In this document: positions 9,903 to 21,337 of the stretch, piece after piece
How the letters are laid out: each line of letters opens with the position of its first letter
Position numbering within the stretch: the first letter of the stretch is position 1
NCBI RefSeq assembly: GCF_007860095.1
Contig: NZ_SJPT01000016.1
Location: forward strand, 32,533-96,532
Direction: 5' to 3'
DNA length: 64,000 nucleotides
From: Novipirellula galeiformis
GTDB lineage: Bacteria; Planctomycetota; Planctomycetia; Pirellulales; Pirellulaceae
Notes under the pieces: model-generated
What the model was told of the DNA's origin: nothing
Database searches by the model: none
The model's input: the letters and a program-made list of their open reading frames with translations, nothing else
Made by a program: the position numbers and the translations under genes

Positions 9903-12056
9903 CTACACCGGCTGTGGAATCAAGACGCCATAAATTTCGATCGTGTTGCCTTCATCATCCAAAATCGGTTGACCGCGAATGAGCAACGTTTGGTAATCCC
10001 CGCTCGCGTCACGCTGACGTATCTGAAGCTCGTAGGCGTCACCGGACTCCTTCGCGGCATTGATCGCGTCTCGCATCATTTCGCGATCATCGGGATGGAC
10101 CATCGCGACATATTCGATCGCCGATGGCACGCCCTGCTCTCGATCGCGGCCCGCCAACTCGAACACTTCATCACTCCAAGTGACTTCCTCGGTGATCGCA
10201 TCGTAAGACCACGTTGCCAATCCGGCGAGCGATTGCAAATCCTTGAGCCGGCGCCGACTGCGGCGTAATTCGTTCTCGGTCTGTTTACGCAGCGAGATAT
10301 CTCGAATGGACGAAATCAGCATCGTTTCCCCATTGAGCTCGGTGACTCGATTGCTAATCAAGACATCGATAGGATGACCGTCTCGGTGCCGCAATTGAGC
10401 TTCGAAGTTATCGATCCAATCCTTGCGGTCAAGTTCGGCCATCAATTCATCGCGCCGCTTCTCACACATCCAAAGATTCAATTCGGTCATCAACTTGCCG
10501 ACAATTTCCGCTTCGCTGTAACCCATTAAATGGCGGAACGCTTGGTTTGCCTCGACCACTCGTGTCGACGACGATCGGATTAAAAGCCCCGCGTCCGGAG
10601 AATGGGTAAAAAGGACCGAATAGCGGGATTCTCGCTCGTGATTGAGGTTGCGTTGATCACGGCGTAAACGCGTGCGCGCTGCGATTTCGCTGTTCCCATG
10701 CCCCGCGGACTCGTACAGTGAAATGGCGAGGTCTAAATCTCCCTGTTCCGTCGCGGCCCGAGCGAACTCGAGATTGAGTTCGACGCGCAGATCACGCGCC
10801 CGCCGGTTTTCAGACCATACTTCCAACGCTTCGGTGACCAGCGCTTCGGCCAAGCGAAACCCTTCGTAATGGTTCGCCGCACTAGCCGTTTTCAAATGCC
10901 CTTGGGCGCGTTTGACCAACCGGGCACTCTCCTCGTGCTCGCGTTGCATATGCAGCGCCAAGTGAAATTGATCGACATTGGCGTAACGCTCACTTGGCTC
11001 GGTCGCCATCGCCCTTCGCGCGATGTCCATCAATTCGCCCTGGATGTTGGTGGGGCGAATCTCGTTCTCCGCTGCCGCTTGGATGCACTCCAACAGGGTC
11101 TCGCCGTGATGAGGCGGATATCCTGTCAAGATTTGAAACAGGATCGCGCCCAACAAATAAACGTCGGTCGCAAACGAAACATGCCGGTGGTCTCCGGTGG
11201 CCAGCTCGGGGGCCATGTAGGCGGGCGTGCCCCCAATCGAATGACCGATCATATCGCTCGATTCATTCGGAGCATGGCTGATCGCGAGTCCCCAATCGGC
11301 CAACAAGACTTCGCCGAAACGGCCGAGCATGACGTTTTCCGGCTTGATGTCACGATGAATCAAGCCGCGCGAATGTGCGTAACGAATCGCATCGGCGACT
11401 CGCATCAACGTTTGCACATTTTCGCCGAGCGACTTGTCCTTGATTTGTTGGTCCCAACTCGTTCCATCGACTCGTTTCATCGAATAGAACAAACCGCCAT
11501 CTTGATCGGTACAGACTTCATGCAACGCGATGACGTTGGGGTGGTCCAAGCCGCCAATCACCCGTGCTTCGGTCAAAAATCGATGGCGGGCCGAAGCGTC
11601 TTGGGAAAGATGGTCCCGCAAAGACTTGATCGCCACTTCGCGGTCGACGGCGCGTTGATGCGCTTGGTAAACGATCCCTGTCCCGCCCGCGCCGAGTTCC
11701 CCCACCAAACGATAGTCGGCATCACACGGCTTGCCGCCGCCAATCATGGCTACCCTTCGCATAGGAAGGAAACCCAAATCCTCACATTCAAGCGGAACCG
11801 ACTTCAGGTTCGGCAACGCGATCGTTTCGAGATCGGCGCTGGGCGGCGTTTCACGCTCGCTGTGGAACCCGTCTTGCTCGATTGCCTGCCACGCCGGGTG
11901 AGCTAATTGCGAGGTACTCGAGAGCACGATGGTCTTCTCATCCGAAGGCATCGACGCGAGCCGCGCTCTCCATTGAGAATCGTTCAGCACCGCCGTGATC
12001 AGGTTATGGTCGCTTCGACTCGCGTCGGATTCATCGGTAGCGGGTTTCAATGCCAT
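9903..12056 (-). CDS. Ser/Thr protein kinase with two C-terminal PAS domains
   Basis: 717 residues from the ATG at 12056 (an upstream TTG at 12197 would add 47 unlike residues). The kinase domain starts near residue 110 with a glycine loop GELGAGGTG, the lysine in VAIKSL, catalytic HRDIKPEN, and GTPAYMAPE. It is followed by an all-helical TPR-like stretch, then PAS1 (VVEANQAFRHLMGYS) and PAS2/PAC (WSDEVFELAG through QTLLIRGQP). The protein ends right after the second PAS with no histidine kinase or cyclase output, so the PAS pair probably senses for, or binds partners of, the Ser/Thr kinase. No transmembrane segment is seen, so it is likely cytosolic, unlike the common Pkn membrane kinases. 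Confidence 0.88.
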   Translation of the reverse strand: MALKPATDESDASRSDHNLITAVLNDSQWRARLASMPSDEKTIVLSSTSQLAHPAWQAIEQDGFHSERETPPSADLETIALPNLKSVPLECEDLGFLPMRRVAMIGGGKPCDADYRLVGELGAGGTGIVYQAHQRAVDREVAIKSLRDHLSQDASARHRFLTEARVIGGLDHPNVIALHEVCTDQDGGLFYSMKRVDGTSWDQQIKDKSLGENVQTLMRVADAIRYAHSRGLIHRDIKPENVMLGRFGEVLLADWGLAISHAPNESSDMIGHSIGGTPAYMAPELATGDHRHVSFATDVYLLGAILFQILTGYPPHHGETLLECIQAAAENEIRPTNIQGELMDIARRAMATEPSERYANVDQFHLALHMQREHEESARLVKRAQGHLKTASAANHYEGFRLAEALVTEALEVWSENRRARDLRVELNLEFARAATEQGDLDLAISLYESAGHGNSEIAARTRLRRDQRNLNHERESRYSVLFTHSPDAGLLIRSSSTRVVEANQAFRHLMGYSEAEIVGKLMTELNLWMCEKRRDELMAELDRKDWIDNFEAQLRHRDGHPIDVLISNRVTELNGETMLISSIRDISLRKQTENELRRSRRRLKDLQSLAGLATWSYDAITEEVTWSDEVFELAGRDREQGVPSAIEYVAMVHPDDREMMRDAINAAKESGDAYELQIRQRDASGDYQTLLIRGQPILDDEGNTIEIYGVLIPQPV

Positions 12057-12127
12057 AGATCTAGGGCGGACGTTGAGAGAGGGCTCGAAAAGTGAGACGG
12101 GGGAGGCATTAAAATGAGACGGGGCTT

Positions 12128-12187
12128 CATGAATACTCGCAATGCGCCATGAATACGCGCAACGCGACATGAATACGCACAACGCGT
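12128..12187 (+). repeat. Three tandem copies of a 20 bp unit upstream of the kinase
   Basis: Units begin CATGAATAC at 12128, 12148 and 12168 and differ at only a few positions. The array lies just before the kinase ATG, in what would be its leader or promoter region, or inside the extended reading frame if the TTG start were used. Confidence 0.85.
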
Positions 12188-12600
12188 CGACTTTCAATCG
12201 CGAGTGATCGTCGCTGGTATTTTACCCGAAGTGGCAGCTTAGGCTAGGCAAATTCATCGTTCCAGTGCCCCAAGCAACGCGTGATGTAGCGTTTCCTAGG
12301 ACAGGGGGCATTGGCTGCGTTTCGTAGGTTATTCGCGACGCATTGACTTTGCGGATCGTGGCCGCCGCGTTCCACAGCCCCCCTTCGCTTCCTGAGCCAA
12401 CGCTTCCTGAGCCGACCGGCAACGTCAGCCATGATTGCCGGGTAACGTAAGCGAGTTTGGCCCCCGGTAACGCGTCGCGAGGGTAATCGCCGCGACGGTA
12501 AGTGGGGCCACGGCAAGCGAGCCTCCGTCCCCCGCTCAGTGCACACCGCGACAAAACCAGGGGTGGGTATCGAGTGAGAACAAAACGTAAGACGCCGACG
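12188..12600. other. Intergenic stretch without a recognised feature
   Basis: About 410 bases between the kinase leader repeats and the end of the glycosyltransferase gene. Open frames on the minus strand here have no recognisable protein character and run into the glycosyltransferase. I see only GC-rich short inverted sequences. Confidence 0.4.
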
Positions 12601-13758
12601 TTACCCTCGCCCCCCCTCCTGCGGACGCCAGGGGGCGGAGGGTTCCCCGCGGAACACAACCAAACGACGGAGCGAGAAATTCAAGATCAATCCAACCAAC
12701 GTCGCGATCAACTTGGCACTCGCCGGTCCGATCACCGCCATCAACGAAGCGGTCACGTACCAATCCACCACACCGACCGGAAGCACCGCTAGAGAGTACA
12801 TCCCGATCTCGCCCAAACGTCCCCAACGAGATTGGTGACGAAAAAGAAGCTGGATGCACATCGCGTAGTTCAGTATCGCTGCGACGACAAAGGCGACCGG
12901 GGCCGCGATTCCCACCGTGAAATCCAACTGCAACATCAGCAAAAAGATCGCGAGGTTCAACACCGCGCAAACGCCACCGACAAACAAATAAAACAGAAAC
13001 TGGACCGGCGCCGGCAACGTGGCCGCGTTGTAGCGGAGGATGCAGTACAACGCCCGAAATCCGTCTCGCACCCCAATCTTCTTGCCTTCCTCGTACGTCC
13101 GTCCCATGTAGGAGATGCCCATCTCGACAATTCGCACGCGGCGCTGAGCGACCGCGGCAATCACCTCGGGCTCAAATCCGAACCGTTTCTCGTGCAGGGG
13201 GATCGATTGCAGCAACTCACGCTTGAAAACCTTGTAGCAGGTTTCCATGTCGGTCAAATTCAAGTCGGTACACATGTTCGACAGGAACGTCAAAAACTTG
13301 TTTCCCATCGAATGCCAAAAGTACAGCACGCGGTGGACGCCGTGCGAGAGAAAACGAGACCCGATGCTGACATCGGCTTGATCCTGCAGGAGTGGCTCGA
13401 GCAAGCGGAGCAAATCTTGCGGATTGTATTCGAGATCGGCGTCTTGGATCGCGATAAAGTCACCGGTCGCAGCGGCGATCCCGGTGTGCAACGCGGCTCC
13501 CTTTCCCATGTTCACGCGATGCATCAAAACCGAGACGTCGTCATACTTCTGAGCCAACGCCACGGCAATCTCGCCGCCCCGATTGGTCGAGCAATCATCA
13601 ATGATGATGATTTCCAACGACAACCGCTCCGACGCGATCTGGTGGACCCGCTCGACACATTTCTCTAGCGTCGCCTCTTCGTTGTAACTCGGGATCAGCA
13701 CGGTCAAGACGTGATGGCCCGATTGATCCGTCGTGCGCGTTGGCGTTGAAAGGTCCAA
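12601..13758 (-). CDS. GT2 glycosyltransferase fused to a GtrA-like membrane domain
   Basis: 385 residues. Residues ~18-240 are a family 2 glycosyltransferase resembling dolichol-phosphate mannose synthase: VLIPSYNEEATLEKCV, IIIDDCSTN, metal-binding QDADLEY (DAD 106-108), and GSRFL. From about residue 245 there are four hydrophobic helices of the GtrA family, thought to flip or hand over lipid-linked sugars. Such fusions transfer a sugar from a nucleotide donor to a polyprenyl phosphate at the inner membrane. The start used is a TTG, since no ATG precedes the conserved beginning, and I see no good ribosome binding site, so the start is uncertain. Confidence 0.87.
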   Translation of the reverse strand: MDLSTPTRTTDQSGHHVLTVLIPSYNEEATLEKCVERVHQIASERLSLEIIIIDDCSTNRGGEIAVALAQKYDDVSVLMHRVNMGKGAALHTGIAAATGDFIAIQDADLEYNPQDLLRLLEPLLQDQADVSIGSRFLSHGVHRVLYFWHSMGNKFLTFLSNMCTDLNLTDMETCYKVFKRELLQSIPLHEKRFGFEPEVIAAVAQRRVRIVEMGISYMGRTYEEGKKIGVRDGFRALYCILRYNAATLPAPVQFLFYLFVGGVCAVLNLAIFLLMLQLDFTVGIAAPVAFVVAAILNYAMCIQLLFRHQSRWGRLGEIGMYSLAVLPVGVVDWYVTASLMAVIGPASAKLIATLVGLILNFSLRRLVVFRGEPSAPWRPQEGGRG

Positions 13759-14018
13759 GGTAAGTCGGGCTCAAGCGAGAACAGATGGAGGAGACGCCAA
13801 ACGCTCACTCCCCCCAACCGTTGGCTGCATGCGGGGCGATCGCGAACACCTGTCGAGTATACTTGCGTGAGATGTGCCGACAAACCCCGTGGAAACCCCA
13901 CGCTCGACCGAGCAGTCCACCGTCCGAACGACTGCGGTCGGAATCCGCTGCGGAGTGACGGCTCGTGCGAAGAAAAGCGGGCGACGAAAAGCCGGCGACC
14001 ATCCGCAGCTTGGCGAAC

Positions 14019-14447
14019 TTAGAATCGCATCAACAAATACGGCCCCGTCTCGCTGTCACCCCGGCCGACCTGCTGCCAACCTCGTGAACGGTAGAAAGCG
14101 AGCGCTGCGGAATTGCTTGCCGCACATTTGAGTGACCACGGGCGTGGGAGAGTCAACGATTCCAACAATGCCGATCCAACCCCACGGCGTTGAAACCGCG
14201 GATCGACGTAAAGATGATGAATAAACGAGTCCGCTTCCCAAACCGAGATGAATCCAGCGATTGCCTTGTCCTGGACCACCGCAACCCAGATCCGCTCTCC
14301 CGCGGTTGCGGCGGCAAACGCATCGGCAGCCGACTGATGTGCCACAGGCTGATGTGCCACGTACCACGACGCGGTTTGCAATATGTCCCGATAGATCAAG
14401 GCTACGTTGGCAATGTCATCTTCAGCAACGGGTCTGATAACGATCAT
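14019..14447 (-). CDS. GNAT family N-acetyltransferase
   Basis: 142 residues, a single GNAT domain. The acetyl-CoA loop is RFQRRGVGSALLE (about residues 88-100), followed by the typical NSAALAFYRSRGWQ helix-strand near residues 112-125. N-terminal IRPVAEDDIANVALIYRD is the usual first strand and helix. Substrate unknown. The gene lies alone between the glycosyltransferase and the uvrA gene on the same strand, with 150-260 base gaps, so a shared operon is not obvious. Confidence 0.85.
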   Translation of the reverse strand: MIVIRPVAEDDIANVALIYRDILQTASWYVAHQPVAHQSAADAFAAATAGERIWVAVVQDKAIAGFISVWEADSFIHHLYVDPRFQRRGVGSALLESLTLPRPWSLKCAASNSAALAFYRSRGWQQVGRGDSETGPYLLMRF

Positions 14448-14609
14448 TGCTTCCGCCGTATGACATGCCCCCTGAGCACGTGCCCGCCACCTCCGAGCAA
14501 CGACACTCTAGAGCAATTTGACAAAGGAAGAGGGAATCAAGCTGTAACTGCGTACGCCAGAACATGGTCCACGGCCTAGCGAGGGTAGCGACAGCAAAAT
14601 TAAAAATAC

Positions 14610-17600
14610 CTAGTCTTGCATCGTTCGTTCAAGATGTTTCTTCAAAAACGTTTTCAGTTTGCGGCTTCGGGCATGCTTCAATTCCGTCAACTGCAACGTC
14701 ATTTCGGCGTGATGGGCGTCAGCGGGTCGCAACGGGCCATTCAACCCGAGCGAGCTGAGTTGATCAAGATCGAATGCTTCCTGCGGTCCCGCCAACGTGA
14801 CCTTGATTGCGTCCGGAGTCTTTGTCTCGACTTCTGCCCACGCTTGTTCGTGTCCATTGGGGCGCACTTCGACGCGGTCGGGGGCAGCAAATCGCAGCGA
14901 ATCGACCCCCGCGACTTGCTCGAGCAATTTCAGCGTCATGTCGGCAAGTTCCAGCGGCCACTCCGGCTGTGAATCCGCTGGGAATCCTTTGCCGAGTGAA
15001 TGCCAGCGTCGCCCGAGCACTTGCCAGGGATGCGTTGCAGCGTCCTGGTCGGGATTCGGCTTGGCATCGGATGGCTGCGTTGCCTTCGTGGTTGCCTTCG
15101 CGGCTACCTTCGCGGTTGCTTTCGCCGTCACCGCCGCTTTCTTTGGCGTGGATTTGCGAGCGGCTACTGTTTTGCCCAGCTTCGGCAAGGCCTTTCGTTT
15201 TACCGTCGCGGAAACGTGATGCCCCAGCGCTTCGGCCAGGAACGGTGCGGTCGAAGAGACGATCCCTTTTTGTTTTTTCCCCATGCATGTTTCCGCCAAG
15301 GCTTCAGGGGTCCCTTCGAAGACGATTTGGCCCCCTTGAGCGCCTGCCCCTGGCCCCATGTCGATGACCCAATCGGCACACTTGATCACATCCAGGTTGT
15401 GTTCGATCACGACGACGGTGTTGCCCATTTCCACCAAGCGTTGCATCACGCCAAGTAGTTTGTCGATATCGTCAAAGTGCAATCCGGTAGTCGGCTCGTC
15501 GAGCACATAGAGTGTTCGCCCCGTCATTGGCCGAGCCAGTTCCGCAGCAAGTTTGACGCGTTGGGCTTCGCCGCCCGACAGCGTTGGTGCCGATTGTCCG
15601 AGCGTCACATACTCGAGCCCGACATCGCAGATCGTTTGCAAGATCCGCGAAATCTTGGGGTAATCGGCAAACAACTCAAGCGCTTCGCCGCATTGCATTT
15701 CCAACACATCGGCGATCGACGCGCCATGCAACTTGACCTCCAAAACATCGGGATGGTAACGACGCGATTGGCACTCTTCGCAGGGCACCCAGACATCGGG
15801 CAGAAAATGCATCTCGATCTTGAGTTGCCCGCTGCCTTCGCAGGTGTCACAGCGACCGCCGGCCACATTAAAACTAAAGGTTCGTGAAGTGAACCGTCGC
15901 TCCGCGGCTTCGGGCAGTTCGGCGAACAATTGACGGATCAAATCGAACACTCCCGTGTAGGTTGCCGGATTGCTCGTCGGGCTGTTGCCCAGCGGGGTTT
16001 GATCGACTTGAATCACCTTGTCGATGAAGCGAACTCCTTCGAGTTTTTCGTAGCGACCGGGACGGAGTCGAGCGCGATGCAGTCGCCTCGCCAGTGCAGG
16101 ATACAAGACGCCTTCGATCAGCGAACTTTTACCGCTGCCGCTGGGACCGGTAACGGCCGTCAACACGCCGAGCGGAAGGTTTAAATCAACGCCGCGGAGA
16201 TTATTCACGCGAACGCCGCTAAGCTTCAATAGCTGGACATAGGGTGATCCGTTTGCGGCAAAGGTGGGACGTCGATGGGAGGGGATCGGAATCGATTTGC
16301 TGCCGTTGATATAGCCTGCGGTCACGGATTGCTCGATTGGCTCGACTCGGGTTGGTTCACCCCGCGCGACGATGCGACCGCCGTAGCGTCCCGCACGCGG
16401 TCCAAAGTCCACCAAATAATCGCTGCTGGCGATGACGTCATGGTCATGTTCGACGACCAGCAAGGTATTGCCTAAATCTCGCAGTCGATGCAGGGCTCCG
16501 ATCAATCGCAAATTGTCTCGCGGGTGCAAGCCGATCGTCGGCTCGTCCAAGACATACAGCACACCACAAAGCCCACTTCCCAATTGAGCGGCCAAGCGAA
16601 TCCGTTGCGCTTCGCCGCCGGACAACGTCGCCGCACCACGGTGTAAGGATAAATAATCGAGTCCCACGTCCAACAGGAAGCGAGCTCGCGAGCTGATTTC
16701 ACGCACCAATTCGCCCGCGATCTTGCGTTCTCGCTTGTCGAGTTTCCAGCGGTCGACTTGATCGGCGAGTCGGGTCAGCGGCATGTGGACGATATCGGCC
16801 ATCGTTAATTCGCGCCAACGCACCGCAGCGGCATCCTCTTGTAAACGCGAACCATCACACGCGCTACAATCAATCTCGTCAACAAATTGCTCTAGTTTGC
16901 CACGTAGTCCCGGCGTCAAACGAGCGGCTTCGGCAAGCGCCGGGTAAAACCCTTTGAATTGGTAGCGGAACAGCGGGACGTCCGTTTTGCGATGCTTCTT
17001 GGCGACATCGCGATCGCTTTCGCACACGTCGATCCAACGTTCTCCCATGCCGTGAAACAAAGTACGCCGCTGAGCGGTGGTTAAATTGTCAAAGGGGACA
17101 TCGATCGGAATGCCCGTCTGGCGTGACAGTGCATGCAACATCCACTGCGACACCGCTTTGTCCACCGAGGGCCATAACAGCGCGGCACCCTCAGCCAAGG
17201 TGGCCGTCGGCGATGAAATCAAGGCAGCCGGGTTTGTCCCTGTCTGCGTCCCCAAACCCTCACATTGCGGACACCATCCCACGGCGGTGTTGAACGAGAA
17301 ATGGTGCGGCGTCAAATTGGAAAACGAACGGCCACAATCGCCGCAAACCAAGTGCTGGCTATGCGTGACCACTTCCCATAATTTTTCGTCGACATCGGGG
17401 ACGGCAAACGCCACTTCGAGCACTCCGATGCCCAACGACAACGCTTGTTCAATACTATCGCTGATTCGTGAGCGATCCGATTCTTGGACTACGATACGGT
17501 CCACCACGACTTGGACTTCGTGGCGTTGTCGAGCGTCGAGCATCGGCGCGCCATCCAACGACGTCGTCACCCCATCGATCCGCACCCGTTGGTAGCCCGT

Positions 17601-20600
17601 GCTGCGCAGCGATTGCCATGTGTCTTCGGACGCCGGCCCCGCTTGGACTTCGATGGGCGCCATCAACATGGCGCGAGTCCCCTCGGGAAGGGCCATGATT
17701 TTGTCAACGATCTGGTCCGGGGTTTGCGTGCCCACCGGAATTTGACAATCGGGACAATACATCGTTCCCAACCGCGCCATCAAAATGCGCAAGTAATCGT
17801 AGATCTCCGTGACCGTCCCCACCGTGCTTCGCGGCGAGTGACCGAGATTCTTCTGCTCCAATGCCACCGCCGGCGATAGCCCTTCAATGCGTTCCACCTT
17901 GGGCTTTTGCACTTGCCCAATGAATTGACGCGCGTACGACGACAACGACTCAACATAGCGACGCTGGCCCTCGGCATAGATCGTGTCCATCGCCAACGAG
18001 CTTTTGCCGCTGCCGCTAGGACCGCAAAACACCGTCATCGCGTCTCGCGGAATTTCGACATCGACCGATTTCAAGTTATGTTCGGTCGCCCCTTCCACTA
18101 ACACGTGAGTGTTCGTGTTCACCGTGCTGTCGAGGATGCTTGAAAGGACCGTGTCGATCGGCTTGCTCGCGGTCGGGCGCGGCGCCAAGCCCAGCGATTT
18201 GGCAATCGCCGCGCCGGTGTAACTGCCCGGTACTTTCGCAACCTCCGCAGGACGACCTTCGGCAATCACCAACCCGCCACCGGCACCCCCTTCGGGGCCC
18301 AAATCGATGACCCAATCCGCGGTCTTAATCACATCGGTGTTGTGTTCGACGATCACAATCGTGTTGCCGCGATCGGCTAACCCGTGGATCACTTTCAACA
18401 GCAATTCGATGTCGGCAAAGTGCAATCCCGTGGTCGGCTCGTCGAGCACGTAAAGCGTACGTCCGGTTTCACGCTTGCTCAACTCACGCGAAAGCTTGAT
18501 GCGTTGTGCTTCACCGCCGGAAAGGGTCGGGGAAGGTTGGCCAAGTTTGAGGTATTCGAGGCCGACATCGACAAGCGTTTGTAGCTTTTCGGCGATCTTG
18601 GGGATGTCCTTGAACAGCTCAAGCGATTGCGAGATGTCCATTTCCAACACGTCGGCGACCGATTGCCCCTTGAACTGAACCGACAAGGTTTCGCGGTTGT
18701 AACGTCGTCCTTGGCAAACCGGGCACGTCACCCAAATATCCGCCAGGAAGTCCATTTCTAATTTTGAAGCCCCGTTTCCATCGCATCCGGCACAGCGGCC
18801 GCCGTCGACGTTGAAGCTAAACCGGCTCGCCGTGTAGCCGCGAGTTTTGGCTTCGGGCAACTTGGCGTACAGATTGCGAATCTCGTCAAACACTTTGACA
18901 TAGGTCGCGGGGTTGCTGCGCGGGGTACGCCCAATCGGCGACTGATCGATCGCGATCGTTTTGTCGAGATGCTCGAGTCCGCTGATCGAGTCGTGCTCGC
19001 CACTTTCGCATTCCGCTCCGTTGAGCGCGACGCGCAGCGCCGGTTCGAGGATGCCACCGATCAACGAGCTCTTGCCGCTACCGGAAACCCCGGTGACACA
19101 GGTCACGGTCGCCAACGGAATCGAAACATCAATGTTTCGCAGGTTATGAAAGCGCGCCCCTTTGATCGTGATCTGCAGCTCGGGATCGATCGGACGCAGC
19201 GTTTCGGGTGGCGTGATGGTGCGTTTGCCCGACAAAAATTGGCCGGTCACGCTCTTCGCCGTGTTGGAAACGGTCTCGGCGTCACCGATGGCAACCACCC
19301 GACCTCCCTTGATGCCAGGCCCGGGGCCGAAGTCGACGATCATGTCCGAGGCCCGCATCGTATCTTCGTCGTGTTCCACCACGACCAACGTGTTGCCGCG
19401 ATCGCGAAGCCGAACGAGCGTTTCGATCAAACGATCATTATCGCGTGGATGCAATCCGATCGAAGGCTCATCCAAGATGTACAACACGCCGACCAGCCCG
19501 CTGCCGATCTGGCCCGCCAAACGGATGCGTTGCGATTCGCCTCCCGAGAGCGTCGGCGCGGTGCGACCAAGGGTCAAATAATCGAGTCCGACACCAAGCA
19601 AAAAGCCCAGTCGTGTGCGAATTTCCTTCAGCGCTTCGGCAGCAATCTTGGCATCGGTTTCGCCTAGCCGTACGTCACGAAAGAACTCAACCAATTCATC
19701 GATGGGCAATTCACACAATGCCGGCAGCGACGCTTTGTCCGTTCCCAAAGCGGCCTGATACGTTTGACTCATCGTGGCCAGGGTGACGGCACTGGCTTGA
19801 GGATTGAGCCGTTTGCCATGGCAATCGACGCACTCGATCGTACTCATGTACTTTTCGAACTGACGCTGTTGCATCTTGTTCTTGTTAGTGCGATAGCGAT
19901 CCAACAACTCTGGGATGAAGCCCTCGAAGGAATCCGAGTACTTTTTCGTTTTCCCAGCCGCTCGCCAGGTGAACTCAACCGTGTTGCCGGTGCCCCACAG
20001 CCAGACGCGTTTGGCTTGCTCGGGCAGGTCTTGCCAGGGTCCCTCGAGCATCGTGCCGCTTTTGAGCTCCAACGCTTCGTCCATCGCCTCGGCGACACCC
20101 TTGTAGATGTGTTGGCGATAGCGTCCCATCTCGCTCCAGGCGCCGAGCAGATCGATCGCTCCTTTGCGAACCGACTTTGTTTCGTCGGGGATCAGCAACT
20201 CGGGAACAAACGTATACAGCCGTCCCAGTCCGTCACAGGCTTCGCACATCCCTTGCGGGCTGTTGAAACTAAACAATTGGGGCGTGGGCGGTTTAAAACT
20301 CTGGCCACACGAACCGCAGGAATAACGTGACGAGTAGAGCAGGTCGGCGGCCGGTTTACCGGCGTCGCGGTCATTGGCTTCGGAGAGCGAAACCATGACG
20401 GTCGACTCCCCTAGTTTCAAGCCGGTTTCGATCGCTTCGGTGACCCGGCCGCGATCGCGTGAGTCGGGATCAATACGATCGACGATGACTTCGACATCGT
20501 GGCGATGTTGGCGGTCCAAATGGGGCGGATCACTTAACCGGATCGTCTCGCCATCGACGCGGGCGCGCGAGAAGCCTTGTTTGCGAAGGTCTTCGAACAG

Positions 20601-21098
20601 ATCGCGAAATTCGCCCTTTTGGCCGCGGATCAGCGGCGCCATCACCCACAAGGTCGCCTCGCCGGGCAGTGACAAAATTCGCGTCACGATGGCGTCACGC
20701 GATTGCGCCGTGATCTCGACTTCACATTGAGGGCAATGTCCCGTGCCGACCCGCGCGTACAACACCCGCAAAAAGTCGTAAATTTCCGTGATCGTGCCGA
20801 CCGTACTGCGCGGATTATTTCCCGTCGATTTTTGGCTGATCGAGATCGAGGGGCTCAACCCGCCAACAAAATCGACATCGGGCTTGGGCATTTGCCCCAT
20901 GAATTGCCGCGCGTAATTGCTCAAACTTTCGACATACCGCCGCTGACCTTCGGCATACAGCGTGTCAAATGCTAGCGAGGACTTTCCGCTCCCCGAAACA
21001 CCTGAAAAACAGATCAATTGGCCTCGGGGCAAACTGAGGTTCACATCGCGAAGATTATGCTCTCGAGCACCTTTGACTGTGATTTCCTTCGTCGTCAT
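14610..21098 (-). CDS. uvrA: Double-length UvrA (two complete UvrA units plus tail)
   Basis: 2162 residues, against about 950 for ordinary UvrA, the damage-recognition ATPase of nucleotide excision repair. Four ABC modules are seen: Walker A GxSGSGKSS near residues 37, 676, 1028 and 1654, each with an LSGGE signature and a downstream 'LDEPxxGLH' Walker B. Unit 1 spans ~1-970 and unit 2 ~995-1935. Both keep the zinc-binding pairs (CPQC, CGSC/CEAC, CVDC, CAGC/CPVC; and CPDC, CGDC/CPQC, CSAC, CDTC/CEEC). A Lys/Ala-rich linker (~1970-2005) then leads to a globular C-terminal domain of ~150 residues that I do not recognise. Fused double UvrA is known in planctomycetes; one chain may replace the homodimer. 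Confidence 0.95.
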   Translation of the reverse strand: MTTKEITVKGAREHNLRDVNLSLPRGQLICFSGVSGSGKSSLAFDTLYAEGQRRYVESLSNYARQFMGQMPKPDVDFVGGLSPSISISQKSTGNNPRSTVGTITEIYDFLRVLYARVGTGHCPQCEVEITAQSRDAIVTRILSLPGEATLWVMAPLIRGQKGEFRDLFEDLRKQGFSRARVDGETIRLSDPPHLDRQHRHDVEVIVDRIDPDSRDRGRVTEAIETGLKLGESTVMVSLSEANDRDAGKPAADLLYSSRYSCGSCGQSFKPPTPQLFSFNSPQGMCEACDGLGRLYTFVPELLIPDETKSVRKGAIDLLGAWSEMGRYRQHIYKGVAEAMDEALELKSGTMLEGPWQDLPEQAKRVWLWGTGNTVEFTWRAAGKTKKYSDSFEGFIPELLDRYRTNKNKMQQRQFEKYMSTIECVDCHGKRLNPQASAVTLATMSQTYQAALGTDKASLPALCELPIDELVEFFRDVRLGETDAKIAAEALKEIRTRLGFLLGVGLDYLTLGRTAPTLSGGESQRIRLAGQIGSGLVGVLYILDEPSIGLHPRDNDRLIETLVRLRDRGNTLVVVEHDEDTMRASDMIVDFGPGPGIKGGRVVAIGDAETVSNTAKSVTGQFLSGKRTITPPETLRPIDPELQITIKGARFHNLRNIDVSIPLATVTCVTGVSGSGKSSLIGGILEPALRVALNGAECESGEHDSISGLEHLDKTIAIDQSPIGRTPRSNPATYVKVFDEIRNLYAKLPEAKTRGYTASRFSFNVDGGRCAGCDGNGASKLEMDFLADIWVTCPVCQGRRYNRETLSVQFKGQSVADVLEMDISQSLELFKDIPKIAEKLQTLVDVGLEYLKLGQPSPTLSGGEAQRIKLSRELSKRETGRTLYVLDEPTTGLHFADIELLLKVIHGLADRGNTIVIVEHNTDVIKTADWVIDLGPEGGAGGGLVIAEGRPAEVAKVPGSYTGAAIAKSLGLAPRPTASKPIDTVLSSILDSTVNTNTHVLVEGATEHNLKSVDVEIPRDAMTVFCGPSGSGKSSLAMDTIYAEGQRRYVESLSSYARQFIGQVQKPKVERIEGLSPAVALEQKNLGHSPRSTVGTVTEIYDYLRILMARLGTMYCPDCQIPVGTQTPDQIVDKIMALPEGTRAMLMAPIEVQAGPASEDTWQSLRSTGYQRVRIDGVTTSLDGAPMLDARQRHEVQVVVDRIVVQESDRSRISDSIEQALSLGIGVLEVAFAVPDVDEKLWEVVTHSQHLVCGDCGRSFSNLTPHHFSFNTAVGWCPQCEGLGTQTGTNPAALISSPTATLAEGAALLWPSVDKAVSQWMLHALSRQTGIPIDVPFDNLTTAQRRTLFHGMGERWIDVCESDRDVAKKHRKTDVPLFRYQFKGFYPALAEAARLTPGLRGKLEQFVDEIDCSACDGSRLQEDAAAVRWRELTMADIVHMPLTRLADQVDRWKLDKRERKIAGELVREISSRARFLLDVGLDYLSLHRGAATLSGGEAQRIRLAAQLGSGLCGVLYVLDEPTIGLHPRDNLRLIGALHRLRDLGNTLLVVEHDHDVIASSDYLVDFGPRAGRYGGRIVARGEPTRVEPIEQSVTAGYINGSKSIPIPSHRRPTFAANGSPYVQLLKLSGVRVNNLRGVDLNLPLGVLTAVTGPSGSGKSSLIEGVLYPALARRLHRARLRPGRYEKLEGVRFIDKVIQVDQTPLGNSPTSNPATYTGVFDLIRQLFAELPEAAERRFTSRTFSFNVAGGRCDTCEGSGQLKIEMHFLPDVWVPCEECQSRRYHPDVLEVKLHGASIADVLEMQCGEALELFADYPKISRILQTICDVGLEYVTLGQSAPTLSGGEAQRVKLAAELARPMTGRTLYVLDEPTTGLHFDDIDKLLGVMQRLVEMGNTVVVIEHNLDVIKCADWVIDMGPGAGAQGGQIVFEGTPEALAETCMGKKQKGIVSSTAPFLAEALGHHVSATVKRKALPKLGKTVAARKSTPKKAAVTAKATAKVAAKATTKATQPSDAKPNPDQDAATHPWQVLGRRWHSLGKGFPADSQPEWPLELADMTLKLLEQVAGVDSLRFAAPDRVEVRPNGHEQAWAEVETKTPDAIKVTLAGPQEAFDLDQLSSLGLNGPLRPADAHHAEMTLQLTELKHARSRKLKTFLKKHLERTMQD

Positions 21099-21337
21099 GC
21101 TCGTTCAGGTGCCTCTTAGAACAAAGAATTGCCGTGTGAATCATCAACGCTATGAGCATTCTTAGGCAATGGAAAGGGGGAGTGTATCGGTTTTTCCGTT
21201 TCGCTGTCTCTAGCGGCTTTTGGCTTCGCGATGCGGCGTTGAGCCCGCCCCCAGGCGGTGTGTACCCTCGTGAATGCTTCGATGCTGGGTTAAAACGGTA
21301 GATCACTAAATCGCGAGCGACGGGAATAGAGATCGAA

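Noticed and set aside
12222..12659. 145-residue minus-strand frame between the kinase and the glycosyltransferase
   Set aside because: Overlaps the glycosyltransferase C-terminus and has an Arg/Gly/Pro-rich non-protein look.
14616..20975. Many long open frames on the plus strand opposite UvrA, some over 180 residues
   Set aside because: They mirror the codon pattern of the minus-strand UvrA gene. They contain no recognisable domains and all end with the UvrA frame's low-stop regions.
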